A stretch of 64,000 nt of DNA from Paralvinella palmiformis (lineage: Eukaryota > Annelida > Polychaeta > Terebellida > Alvinellidae): contig JAODUP010000018.1 of the NCBI GenBank assembly GCA_025642065.1, positions 926,501 to 990,500 on the forward strand, written 5' to 3'. Position 1 is the stretch's first letter. The number at the start of each line of letters is the position of its first letter. The notes beneath the pieces were generated by a model. It saw nothing but the letters and a program-made list of their open reading frames with translations, made no database searches and was not told where the DNA came from. Below, piece by piece: positions 48,701-64,000 of this stretch. A program made the position numbers and the translations under genes.

Positions 48701-50428
48701 TACCTTGAATGTGTATAATGTAAATAAAGTTACTACCACATAACTTTCTAAATAAACATTTTCATTTTCAACATTTTCTTTAGCAAAATCAATGACTTAC
48801 AATTCTTAATTAATATTTATGAATGCTTTTCTGCAGCATGCTAAAATTTCTAGATATTCAGGGATTTGGAGCAACTGAGGGACCTGCCACAATCCATTTA
48901 TATTTCTAGCAAATTAGATATTAAAGTATTCAACATCTCACTTACAAAACATAATAATAATATTGTACATATGTACCTTGCTGGGTTAAGACAATGAGTG
49001 CTCCTATGAACAATAACTATATTCAAGACCTTAGAAATCTTGAACCTAAACTGCCTTATTCAGCATTATTCTCAAATGTTAGACACCTCACAATAATGTT
49101 ATATTCCTATAATTTACACCTAAGAAATTGAAAATGTTTTTACCTACCTCAATGACTTTACAAGGAAGTCCTAGTTCCTGAGCTTGTTCCTTCAGAAACC
49201 TAATACTTTCCCCTAGATAAGACAGTAGAATTTAAAAAAAAACTATATTCAGTTTAAGTAAGGCTAAAACATTGACACAATTTAAAAATAAAGTATGAAA
49301 AACTGTTTTTGGTGTTTGTTCCCATCATATCCATAAACAGTCTTTTCTGTGAAGAAAATGTGTTCCAGAACACTGCATTTTTCAACATTTTCAGTTGGCA
49401 TATTTCTTGACAAAGAAGAAACAAATAAAGCACAAGCTGTTAAATTATTGTTTACTATAAAATGGTTGGATAGCTTCCTCTATAATGCACAGGAAAACCT
49501 ACCTACTGTTTACATAAGTGAAAGAGTAATGTATAATGACTTATGAGAAGAAAAAAACTTAATGTTGTCTCTTTCAAGAAAATTATTATGACATGCAGGG
49601 AAAGCATAAACCAGAAAGTAATAATAGTAACGGGCATAGTAGAGTGTTTTTAATTGTATCAGATAACAAGTTTACTGAAGTCTGAGAGTAAAACTGCCTT
49701 AATCCTATGTGTTATAATTATTTATCTGTACATTTTTAAATATTTTATTTCAAATTTATTTGAAAAGTTGAAGTACAAGATGTACACACACACAGGTTAG
49801 GACATGATCCACTTGGCCAAACAATCTATTAAGTGGCCCACAAGAATATAGGTGGCAACACTAGGCATATGTAATCATAAATGCTACACTCAAGTTGTGT
49901 GAAAATACATTTCAATTTGGAAAATGTATCTGATTTCAGAATATTGCATTTATTGTTTTCCCATTGTGAAATTTATGCAAAAAAAATCACTGATACACCA
50001 ATTATAATTACCTTCTTATTTTGTAATCGTTTTATTAACCGTTTTGTAAGCATTTTTACTGAATGAAGGAAATGGTAAACAAAGTTAGTGTTAAGCATTT
50101 TATCAGAGCCAGAACCAGCAACTCTAGAGTAACTACATCACAAGATCACTTTGTTTATCAAGAGACACTAAGTTATTTTTTTAATGAAAGTGCCTAGTCT
50201 GACTCTGGATTAGATATACATATCATATAAGCCTAATAATATTAGATATATATTAATATAGATCATTTTGACATCTTGTCATCTATAATACTATTATATA
50301 ACTATATTATATGATTATATCCAACATCATGAACATTTTCATTTACCATAATCTGGTTCCGGATGAACAGCCTTAATTTTCAGGTAGTTAATAAAGTTGT
50401 CAACTGCATCCTTGTCCTTTTTCGACAT
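36739..50428 (-). CDS. ACY1: Aminoacylase-1, N-acyl-L-amino-acid amidohydrolase (15 coding exons)
   Basis: Cytosolic zinc enzyme of peptidase family M20 that hydrolyses N-acetylated amino acids. Exons from the start, minus strand: 50428-50347, 49212-49148, 47910-47806, 46860-46789, 45248-45226, 45061-44985, 42540-42451, 41060-40930, 39622-39573, 39325-39262, 39022-38980, 38831-38725, 37247-37168, 37031-36971, 36888-36739. All introns are GT-AG and phases agree; 1200 nt, 399 residues (human 408). Metal and catalytic residues are intact: HTDVVP with His76 and Asp78, RGTQDMK with Asp109, DEE with Glu143/Glu144, DEG with Glu171, PGHGSR with His202 in the dimerisation domain, and LLHDHNE with His369. 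[17 protein letters not shown] and GFSPMN also match the family. The end of the last exon is tandemly duplicated just past the stop. A plus-strand TTTATT at 36329-36334 would be an AATAAA on the coding strand. Confidence 0.97.
37046..37067. repeat. (AT)n microsatellite beside the ACY1 exon 14 acceptor
   Basis: Eleven AT units ending about 14 nt upstream of the acceptor at 37032 on the minus strand, so the polypyrimidine tract is only a short TTTCTGTTACAG. Confidence 0.85.
38295..38375 (-). mobile_element. SINE family A remnant in ACY1 intron 12
   Basis: Minus-strand words CCCGAGTTCAAACCATGG (B-box side), GAAGGATGGCTCATTTAGCC and CATGAGCACAAAGGTGG match the family, with losses. Only about 80 bp remain. 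Confidence 0.6.
39763..40056 (+). mobile_element. SINE family C, copy 2, in ACY1 intron 8
   Basis: Head AGTTAGAGCGTAGGACTCAT and AGCCGAAGGTTCGAATCTCC give clear A and B boxes around a CAT anticodon, pointing to a tRNA-Met origin. The body and the end GGCGCTAAATAAACATGC match copy 1 at 14733-15050. It lies on the strand opposite to ACY1. Confidence 0.85.
41464..41960 (-). pseudogene. LINE reverse-transcriptase C-terminal fragment in ACY1 intron 7
   Basis: Minus-strand frames give [12 protein letters not shown], then [19 protein letters not shown], then [20 protein letters not shown] and [11 protein letters not shown] with LLPSP. These are the order and wording of the region after the polymerase motifs in CR1/Jockey-type elements. 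Frames are broken, and a truncated SINE A is inserted at 41713. Confidence 0.7.
41713..41770 (-). mobile_element. Severely 5'-truncated SINE A (58 bp) with perfect target-site duplication
   Basis: Only the 3' end of family A is present: CCCATTTATCC, GTGCACAAAAGAGGCC, AAACATCAATAATCATCAT. CATATTCAAGATATG (15 bp) flanks it at 41698-41712 and 41771-41785, so the insertion and its exact length are certain. Confidence 0.9.
43085..43555. repeat. Imperfect 222-bp tandem duplication in ACY1 intron 6
   Basis: GACTATCAAGTATTATTACG at 43199 recurs as GACTATCAAATATTATTACA 222 bp later, with GGCATGTTTGTGAGAGCCAA / GGTATGTTTGTGAGATCCAA and ATTGTTTCACAGCA in both. No coding content. Confidence 0.75.
47084..47514. 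mobile_element. Inverted-repeat element in ACY1 intron 3
   Basis: Ends TATACATGGTTCCCA and TGGGAACCATGTATA are perfect inverted repeats of 15 bp. Inside, CCATGACTTTCCATGGG and related words recur. About 430 bp, non-coding. The GGTTCCCA end links it loosely to repeat family E. Confidence 0.65.
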
Positions 50429-50896
50429 TTTTTATGGATTGTCAGTGCTTCTGGATATCACCGTTTAAGCTTTTATGCGGCAGCTAAAAGACCACCAGAA
50501 ACCAAGTAAAAGTTCAATCCAAAGGTTTCTTTTTTAAATTCGTTAGGAGGCGCAATAGTCACGTTCTGTGCTAATGTCATTATATATCTGCTTAACATGA
50601 CAGTGAAAATAATTCCCATGCATCACCTGAACCGGGCGCAAAACATGACTGGATTAACACGATCAGTTTGTAATCAGTTAAAAATTAGGTACTTTTGTTG
50701 TGGGTCATTTTCTAATTTCAGTATATTAATGAGTTTAACAAAATTATTTGTTTAATAATTATGTGTCTATACAAAGATGTGCTGCTTATATGTTCTGGAT
50801 AAGTCTATTCCTTAAATTGCTACTAAACAGTACATATATCAGATTATTGCCATCTTATATTACATGAATCGCTATCACACATCTTATAATCATCTA
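50429..50896. other. ACY1 promoter side; no gene seen
   Basis: Upstream of the ACY1 start codon. No TATA box or initiator that I would defend. Confidence 0.4.
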
Positions 50897-50942
50897 CCCA
50901 GCAAACGTATATGTTGGCCCAACGTAGGATATTGGTATAGGT

Positions 50943-51310
50943 TTAGTGAGCTCCGGTGGCCTAGCGGTTAAGCACCCGGCACTTAGTGCCAACGGTCACA
51001 GGTTCGAACTCCGTAAGAGGTCGAAACTTTTCCAAGGATTAATTTCTCGGCTCACAACATCGTGGGTGGCTGACCACGTTAACTGGCGCTGCCGTCTCCA
51101 CTGAATTATTTAAAATAAAGGGGGACGTTAAAACCCCCCGAGGACGTAAAACACTCTGGCAGTGACCACCCTCAGGGTATTTCGGCTCCATCTTTCCATA
51201 CTGCACCCCTGTGAGTGGTGGGGAAGGAGATTTCTCAGCCACTCGAACGTAGAGGCTGTGCCGAATAAGCGACAGCCTGGGGATTCTCCCCGAACAACAA
51301 AGCCAAAGCC
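50943..51310 (+). mobile_element. SINE family F (tRNA-derived, 368 bp) with 14-bp target-site duplication
   Basis: Head GGTGGCCTAGCGGTTAAGC (A box) and CACAGGTTCGAACTCC (B box) are spaced as in a tRNA with a long variable arm (Ser/Leu type). The body runs through GGTGGCTGACCACG, TCAGGGTATTTCGG and GATTCTCCCCGAAC to an AACAACAAAGCCAAAGCC tail. ATATTGGTATAGGT is repeated perfectly at 50929-50942 and 51311-51324. The intact duplication marks it as young. Confidence 0.9.
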
Positions 51311-51324
51311 ATATTGGTATAGGT

Positions 51325-52232
51325 GATTTCGACTTTGGGCCAACTGTAAAGTCATGGCCGGTTGTCGAATTAATTTATGTTATGAAGAATTAGTGAACGC
51401 CCGTACGTGCCGCTTAACGGTTTGTGGCCGACCAATTGTGAGGTCAAATGAGTGTGAAACCATAGATCTCCAATTTATTGATGCGCGAAAGAAGTTGCAT
51501 GGTGCTCACCCGTTCCGTGCCGCTTGGGGATTTGTGGCCAGCAGGTTGTTGGGATCGCACGGGTGTAGATGTCGTAGCAGCGGGGTTTGGTTGGGTTTGT
51601 ACGGTATTAATGTTTTCGGGATGTGGGTTGAATATGAGAAAGATTTGTTAGTGAATGTTTGTTACGGTACAGCCAAGTCAGCGGAGATTGGATCAAGGGA
51701 CATGCAAGCCTTCACTGGACAACACGCTGATTGTGCTGGGGGGGGGGGGGGGTGTTCCCCTTTATATACCTGTTTGGATGTGTGGGAGAAGTTTTAGTGG
51801 GGGATTGTCTTGATTTATTTAGAGAGTACTGCAGTGGTGGTTCTGGAGTGTATAATTTCGAGGAGTGTATAGTTTTTGTACAGTTTTGAGTAGAGAAATA
51901 AAGTAGAGTCGAGACCACATGAGTTCGGATTTTTGAAAGAGAGAGCTTAGCTAAGGCCCAGATCCGGGACGGACGGCCGAGCCAGCCGCGTCCCGGATCT
52001 CGGTACTTTTCACAACGTTGGATCAACTATTGAATTTCGGTTGGTATGCAACATGAATCCAACGATGTTAGGCCAACCATTCATGTCGCGTTATCGTCTT
52101 GTGACTACCTCTATCACAAACTACCTCTATCGTAGACGTAACCCACTTTATTGGTGAGCATTTTTTCCATTGGGCAATTGTCCGGTGAGCATTTGTCCGT
52201 GCACCCTCACGCCAAACCCTATAAAGCTACAT
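51325..52232. other. Unassigned interior of the TIR element
   Basis: Holds a 147-codon plus-strand open frame (51354-51797) that I do not recognise; it runs through a 15-G homopolymer at 51738-51752. GC content is higher than in the surroundings. AGAAATAAAGTAGAGTCGAG near 51893 resembles the R/U5 part of an LTR, so some of this may be LTR sequence. TTTGTGGCC.GC and CGTGCCGCTT each occur twice about 120 bp apart. Confidence 0.4.
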
Positions 52233-52940
52233 ATGGTGTCTGAAGTCTGCGTCTGATCAGAAAGGGTAAAATACAGGGTTTAATTGTGTAACAGACAAAG
52301 GTGAGTGAAATTAAAATCGCTCGACGTGGCCCAATTATTCCATGTCGCCCCGCCAGAACCGTTCTCGTTCAAAAGACCTCACGAATGGTCGAGATGGATT
52401 CGCAGGTTTGAAAGGTTCCGACTCGCATCTGCATTGGACGAAAAGGAGAAAGTCACGCAAGTAAATGCATTGATTTATGCAATGGGGACGAGGCAGCTGA
52501 TATAATGACAGGGTTCGGATTGACAGACGAAGAGAAAAGGGACATTGATATCGTCAAAAACAAGTTTTATGGATACTTTGTAGTTCGCCGCAATGCCATA
52601 ACTGAACGGGCTAAGTTCAAGGCTACGACTACGGCAATTTTGCCACTGACATGTGCGTATAAAGGCCGAGGACTTATACCTACTCGTTGCGGACTACTAC
52701 TCGAGCTATGTGGAAATTGCCAAACTCGACACCGTCGATTCTTCAGATGTCATCAACAATTTGAATTTGAAGCCGATCTTCGCGATGCATAGGATCCCGG
52801 AGACATTTGTTGTTTCGGATAGTGGTCTACAGTACGCAGCTTAAGAGTTTGTGAAATTCACATAACACCAGAGATTGACGTACGTTACCAGCAACCCTCG
52901 GTACCCGCAAAGTAACGAATTTCTTCGTAGAAATCGATGA
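52233..52940 (+). pseudogene. Ty3/Gypsy retrotransposon remnant: gag fragment joined to integrase fragment
   Basis: TGGTGTCTGAAG at 52234 resembles the primer-binding-site region of Gypsy elements. From 52310, WIRRFERFRLAS and QVNALIYAMG, then after a frameshift VKNKFYGYFVVRRN and ERAKF, match the gag start. At about 52620-52650 the sequence jumps to the integrase core (VADYYSSYVEIAKLDT, IPETFVVSDSG, TSNPRYPQSN). Protease, reverse transcriptase, RNase H and the zinc finger of integrase are missing. A stop at 52842 and frameshifts show it is dead. Confidence 0.85.
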
Positions 52941-52983
52941 CATCTTGTGCTTACATCAAATGAGCACGATAGCCCGGAGGAAG

Positions 52984-54617
<1,634 letters not shown>

Positions 54618-55570
54618 ATGGAAATCATCAGAACCAACAATGGAGGAGTCAAGCTTTGTCTGGATGGCTACATGTACACGAAGAAGAGGAGCTACAAAAA
54701 CTGGATCCCGTGGCAGTGCAATCGGTAGAGAATAGCCGGGCGTGTGGGTGCACTCACAACTGATGGCACGTATGAGAACCCTCGGTCCCCTGTTGAACAT
54801 ATCCATCCATCCAGCGGACAGGACAGGAGTTGAGGTCACCAAGCTACGCACAACCATGAAGGCAATGGCAAAGCAGTCAAAAAGTCAGCCAAACCAGATC
54901 CTTACACATGCTCTCCTTGAAGCAAGTGATGAAGTCCGTACCAATATCGGGAAGATCCAGATATGCAAGCGGGATCTTCAGCATCAACGCCTTGGATGTC
55001 TACCCATTGACTCAGTAACTCTCCCAGAGCTGGGTATCCCTGACCTTATCCATGATTCTGACCCTGGGCAGCTCCACTAGTTAGGGCTGTCTAACACTTG
55101 GTGCATGGATGGTAACTATGCCATGAGTCCAGGTGTATTTGAACAGCCCTATGTGATCCATGCCCATCTTGGAGAGTCTGCGGTTTCTTGTGTATAAGCG
55201 TTCCTTTCTGGGAAGAGTACACAGATCTACCAAGAGCTGCTTCAAGCAGTTCTCGACAAGATGGAGACCATGCAGATCTACCTAGACCCAAGTCACTTTG
55301 GAGGGCCAGGATCGGACTTTCACGGCTCATCGGATACCAACACCCACCCTTCTGAACTGCAGTGGACGGGCTCCGTCGAAACTATGCTCTGGTAAGTATG
55401 CAGGTACTGCCGCAAACCAGAGGGAAACTCACCAAGAAGCGCCAACGACGATCCTACCTGAAGTTACAGAAGCGCCCTCAAACCCTCTGCCAGGACTTTG
55501 TAGCTGAACGCAGATCGTTGGTTGACTTCCTCAGGGCAGTGGGGGCACAGCATCTGTCTATAGTGAATTA
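54618..55570 (+). pseudogene. FLYWCH / MULE-type transposase-derived pseudogene
   Basis: The start MEIIRTNNGGVKLCLDGYMY then TKKRSYKNWIPWQCNR has the first half of a FLYWCH zinc finger (L..DGY.Y.K......W.C), followed by a stop at 54726. The next frame (about 54830-55080) has NQILTHALLEASDEVRTNIG, the usual linker. Then WCMDGNYAMSPGVFEQPYVI, HAHLGESAVSCV, a stop, and AFLSGKSTQIYQELLQAVLD match the opening of the MULE transposase domain (usually WFMDGTF). The catalytic middle is gone and the C-terminal tail RRSLVDFLRAVGA follows at 55515-55555. Dead copy. Confidence 0.8.
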
Positions 55571-55731
55571 TATATATATATATTGCATGACAATACGGCC
55601 AAACTGTTGACTCTAAATGCAGCGGATGTGGTATTCATGGCTGATTATAACTATCCACAGATTTATTGAGAGTTTGTCTATTTATATATGCAGCCAGAGA
55701 TACATAGGATTACTTAATTATAATTAAGTCA

Positions 55732-55732
55732 G

Positions 55733-55767
<35 letters not shown>

Positions 55768-55775
55768 TGTGTGTG

Positions 55776-55841
<66 letters not shown>
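55732..55841. repeat. Compound (AT)n(GT)n microsatellite
   Basis: About 13 AT units run into about 40 GT units with two interruptions (TGTTGTG). Confidence 0.95.
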
Positions 55842-55847
<6 letters not shown>

Positions 55848-56103
55848 ATGTATATATGATAGCTCCTTCCGATAAGATGTCAGGGACATTTCCTGTTTGG
55901 CTTCCTCAGAGTCAAATGGCTAAAAATTAACTGACCAAGACTAAGATTTTGGGATAGAAATGTCCAGTTAGGAGGCGTAATTTGTCTTTGCTTTATTGAT
56001 TCATTTATAATATTTCATTATATAATCTATGATCAATAAACAGAGATATGCCACACGAAATTTCCAATGTAGTTCCTTAATTTTTAACGAACCTAATTAA
56101 TTG

Positions 56104-56104
<1 letters not shown>

Positions 56105-56133
<29 letters not shown>
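56105..56133. repeat. (AT)n microsatellite
   Basis: About 14 AT units. Confidence 0.95.
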
Positions 56134-56135
<2 letters not shown>

Positions 56136-56400
56136 TTTGGCCTAATAATAATAAAAACATGGGTGTAAGATGACAATATTATGTTAGTTAATAATTAGTA
56201 CGCCAAATGCAAGATTCGCTATAATTAACCTCATGCAGCCTTGGGCAAACTGAAGTCAGACAGAATTGAGGTCTAATTTTAACCACGCCACATTGCAGAA
56301 AGAAGGGTAAAGGGCAGTGGCCAAGATTTAAAGCACAAATTGAATGTATGCCATATTCCACTTGTGTGTGGGTTTGTGTGTGTGTGTGTGTGTGTGTGTG

Positions 56401-56426
56401 ACAGGCGCGCGCCCACGCGCGCCTGT
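56401..56426. repeat. GC-rich perfect hairpin after a (TG)n run
   Basis: ACAGGCGCGCG, loop CCCA, CGCGCGCCTGT: an 11-bp perfect stem with a 4-nt loop, made largely of alternating CG, between (TG)n and TGTGTGCGCGTG. Confidence 0.95.
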
Positions 56427-56563
56427 GTGTGCGCGTGTTTTACACGCGTCTCATCCCAGTAGAATATTTCAATCAAATTAGAAAATTCCGGATTCTTTTT
56501 CTATTAACAACACTGTATTTTCATTGCAATTAATTTTTTGGGGGAGGCGTTCTTTTAAAGAAC

Positions 56564-56612
<49 letters not shown>
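56564..56612. repeat. Compound (AT)n(AG)n microsatellite
   Basis: About 11 AT units followed by about 14 AG units. Confidence 0.95.
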
Positions 56613-56613
<1 letters not shown>

Positions 56614-57389
56614 GTGTGTCAAACCGGGGAAACTGTTAGTGTACTTCCGGTGGCAGAAGCCCGGCGACTTATTAGTAATCTTCTGTATTTACGGTAAACC
56701 TATTTATTGCATTACTAAGTCCTGTGTATAGGATATAAATGATATGTCTATGTAAAGTTATTACAATTTAGTGAATACAAGTGCCGAAAATATTATGTTA
56801 GTCCACCTATTGACACGCTGAATTAATTTGGTTAAATACTGCTTTGTCATTTTCTCCTATTATCACCCAGTTCAAGACTGCGCTTGGTACATCGTGAGGC
56901 AGTATGATGGGTTCATTATTATTTCATAATAAATGCTCTGTTGTCTTGGAATCAGGATATAAACATAGTACAGTTCTTTTAAAGATAAATTATAATATGT
57001 CTTCTGGAACCATACAAAGTTGCTTTAATTAATTAATCGTAATGTAGATTCCTGACTGAAATTTACATGCAGGATTGATGTTGATGATAAATGTGATCAT
57101 GATAATGAATAAATGTTTCATTACACTAAAAATTTCTTATAGATCTAAAGGATAATATTTAATTGAAGTTTGGGCATTATAATGTTTTGTAGTTCAATAG
57201 ACATATGATACACAAATGCATACAGATGAGATACAAAGACCACACAGTAATTCACATATAATAAACAATGAAGTGGTTACTTATCCAAGCATCGGAACCC
57301 TGTATCCCAGGGTTATAGGTCCGAGCACTCAATTCGCCAATTATTTCTCGTTGGCCATTACTTCTTTACAAATAATTGGGGATCTCACG

Positions 57390-57555
57390 TTTCCTAGAAA
57401 ACCTGGACAAATTCATTTTCCAGGTCTTGGAAATGTCCTTGGATTTTGTAAAATCTCCTTGAAAAATACTGCCTTTAAAAAACACTTAGAACAGAAAAAC
57501 ATGAATAAATAGTATACCTGTAGAAAATGATATTTCCTTGGCTAAAAGAACCATA
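57390..57555 (-). mobile_element. Repeat family E, short degraded copy
   Basis: CTTGGAAATGTCCTTGGATT, TTGTAAAATC and GATATTTCCTTGGCT match the inverted copy at 29671-30118, but most of the interior is missing. Confidence 0.6.
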
Positions 57556-59066
57556 AAATATAGCAATTGTTATAAATGTAAGACTTTCTTTTTAATCTGA
57601 TTATAATGCCTATTAATAGACTTAATCTAATATTTTTATTAACCACTAGTAGCAGTAATTACAGCTAAGCTGACACGAGCAGATAAACAACTAAAAACGA
57701 TCATGAAATGGTTCAGATTTATAATAACATGGTTCTGATGCTGAATGCTCGGATCTTTATCACCAATAAACACTATTCCGATGTTTGGTTTGCTGTTCCA
57801 CGTCTGAACAATGAAAAAAACCAAACTTGGCGCACACGCATAGAGTGCTCAGACCTTTATCATCAGCAAACACGATTCCGATGCTCGGATATGTAACAAC
57901 AGCCAATAAACAAAGTGACTATAGTTCCAGACCCATAAGTGCATCCTGTGAACTACTGATCTTTTCAGTTTGCCTGCACATTAAGATTCTGTGCATAAAT
58001 ACTTGGTAAACACCTCGATGCAGGGATCTTTCAGTCCATGGAGTGATATAAAGAAAACTGTGTTTTGATTGTCATATCAGACAATCATGTATGGGTCTCT
58101 AGATACTGGGTGGAAACTTCCACCTTCAAAGATGGTGTACATTGCTAAAGAATATATATGCCAAAACACCAATTATACACATAAAGCTAAGCTACTATGT
58201 CATTAAATCTAATTAGATCTGTTTCCTTTATAATAAAATTCAGTTCAGATATTAAGTTTTGGTAAATTTCAGCAAAACAGTTTTGTTTCATATTGTGTAT
58301 TTCATGAACCTCACTCATTTTTACCAATCATGGAAGATCAGTGGAATGAATAATTATAATGTCATTTAATTGTGTTTGTGCTATTCAGTCGGGCAGTAAA
58401 CAAAGTGCATTAATGGATGAAGCAATGCCCAAATGTAGTGTAACATGCTTGTATACTATTGTGTTAGAAGCTAACAAGTTTGTTATATCTGTAGGCTTGT
58501 TATAAATATTGATGTACACAGTTTATACTGTACATGGGCAATGTTTTATGTGAATGTTTTTAACCTATTCAACAGATGTCTCAAACCTACGGTCAGGATA
58601 TTTTGACAACACATGTCATAAAACAGTTACAGATGTTAATTAGCATATATACTTATTGTATGCAGTTGCAATGGACATGTACAGTATGACATTCAAACAG
58701 TTATCTGATTAACAACTTTTAACGAGGGGGTGAAGTATATTTCTGAGATTGCATGCCCCACCAGTCAAAATTGGTGGGCAATATTGCCAAATAAAGTGGT
58801 AATTTTCTGTTGGTTATATATTTGTTAATAACTGAATTGATCAGATATGCATTTGTAGTATGCAGAATGATTATATTGGAGAGATTGGGAATAAATCCAT
58901 TTGTAAGAAATCATTACATCTGTGCTCATTATAAGTGGATTTGACCATATACAGCTATTAACATAATTATGTAAATAAAGTGGATTCCATTCCCGTGTTT
59001 GTGAAGTTTTCGTCCTGGAGATGTAGTCATTTGATACGGTGTGTGTGTGTTGCATTGCATGAATAA

Positions 59067-63930
<4,864 letters not shown>

Positions 63931-64000
63931 GCAAGTGAAACATTAAATTTAACTGCCGTTTTATAATTTTGTATTTAATACATATAAAATATGGTATTCT

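Noticed and set aside
50943..51010. A true tRNA gene
   Set aside because: A and B boxes are present, but the acceptor stem cannot be closed and the unit continues as a 368-bp SINE with a target-site duplication.
51354..51797. 147-codon open frame in the TIR element
   Set aside because: No recognisable domain, runs through a 15-G homopolymer, and lies in a transposon nest. Kept only as unassigned interior.

Overview
The window is nuclear DNA of an invertebrate animal. It is AT-rich, its genes are split by GT-AG introns, and it is full of microsatellites, tRNA-derived SINEs, LINE and Gypsy fragments and small inverted-repeat DNA transposons. The three proteins read closest to their animal counterparts. 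The repeat style (SINEs with an (ATC)n tail, hAT-like miniature elements, long (GT)n and (AT)n runs) suggests a lophotrochozoan, most likely a mollusc; that placement is inference.

Three conserved genes were rebuilt exon by exon, and reading frame and splice phase agree at every junction. (1) 20948-34213, + strand: Porcupine (PORCN), the ER membrane O-acyltransferase that palmitoleoylates Wnt proteins; 12 coding exons, 515 residues, with an unusual acidic, tyrosine-rich N-terminal extension. (2) 36739-50428, - strand: aminoacylase-1 (ACY1), a cytosolic zinc peptidase-like amidohydrolase of family M20; 15 coding exons, 399 residues, all metal and catalytic residues present. (3) 59118 to beyond the window edge, + strand: proteasome subunit alpha type-5 (PSMA5); seven coding exons seen, 216 residues, with about 25 residues off the end. 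PORCN and ACY1 converge tail to tail over 2.5 kb. ACY1 and PSMA5 diverge over an 8.7 kb gap.

Layout: 1-20.8 kb has no recognisable cellular gene. It holds SINEs, a LINE endonuclease fragment, a hAT-like element, a 32-bp tandem repeat caught in a segmental duplication, and a CTAG-rich tract. 20.8-34.2 kb is PORCN, whose introns carry two SINE families, two hAT-like insertions nested in SINEs, a matching pair of MITEs and a long fold-back element. 36.7-50.4 kb is ACY1, with a LINE reverse transcriptase remnant in intron 7. 50.9-55.6 kb is a transposon nest: a 3-kb terminal-inverted-repeat element holding a SINE and a Gypsy remnant, followed by a broken FLYWCH/MULE transposase. 59.1 kb onward is PSMA5, with a TIR element in intron 1.

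The three genes serve unrelated pathways (Wnt secretion, N-acyl amino acid hydrolysis, protein degradation); nothing suggests they work together. I found no convincing new multi-gene system. The most notable points are the PORCN N-terminal extension with its in-frame upstream ORF, the duplicated end of the ACY1 reading frame, a probable GC-AG intron in PSMA5, and the layered transposon nest.
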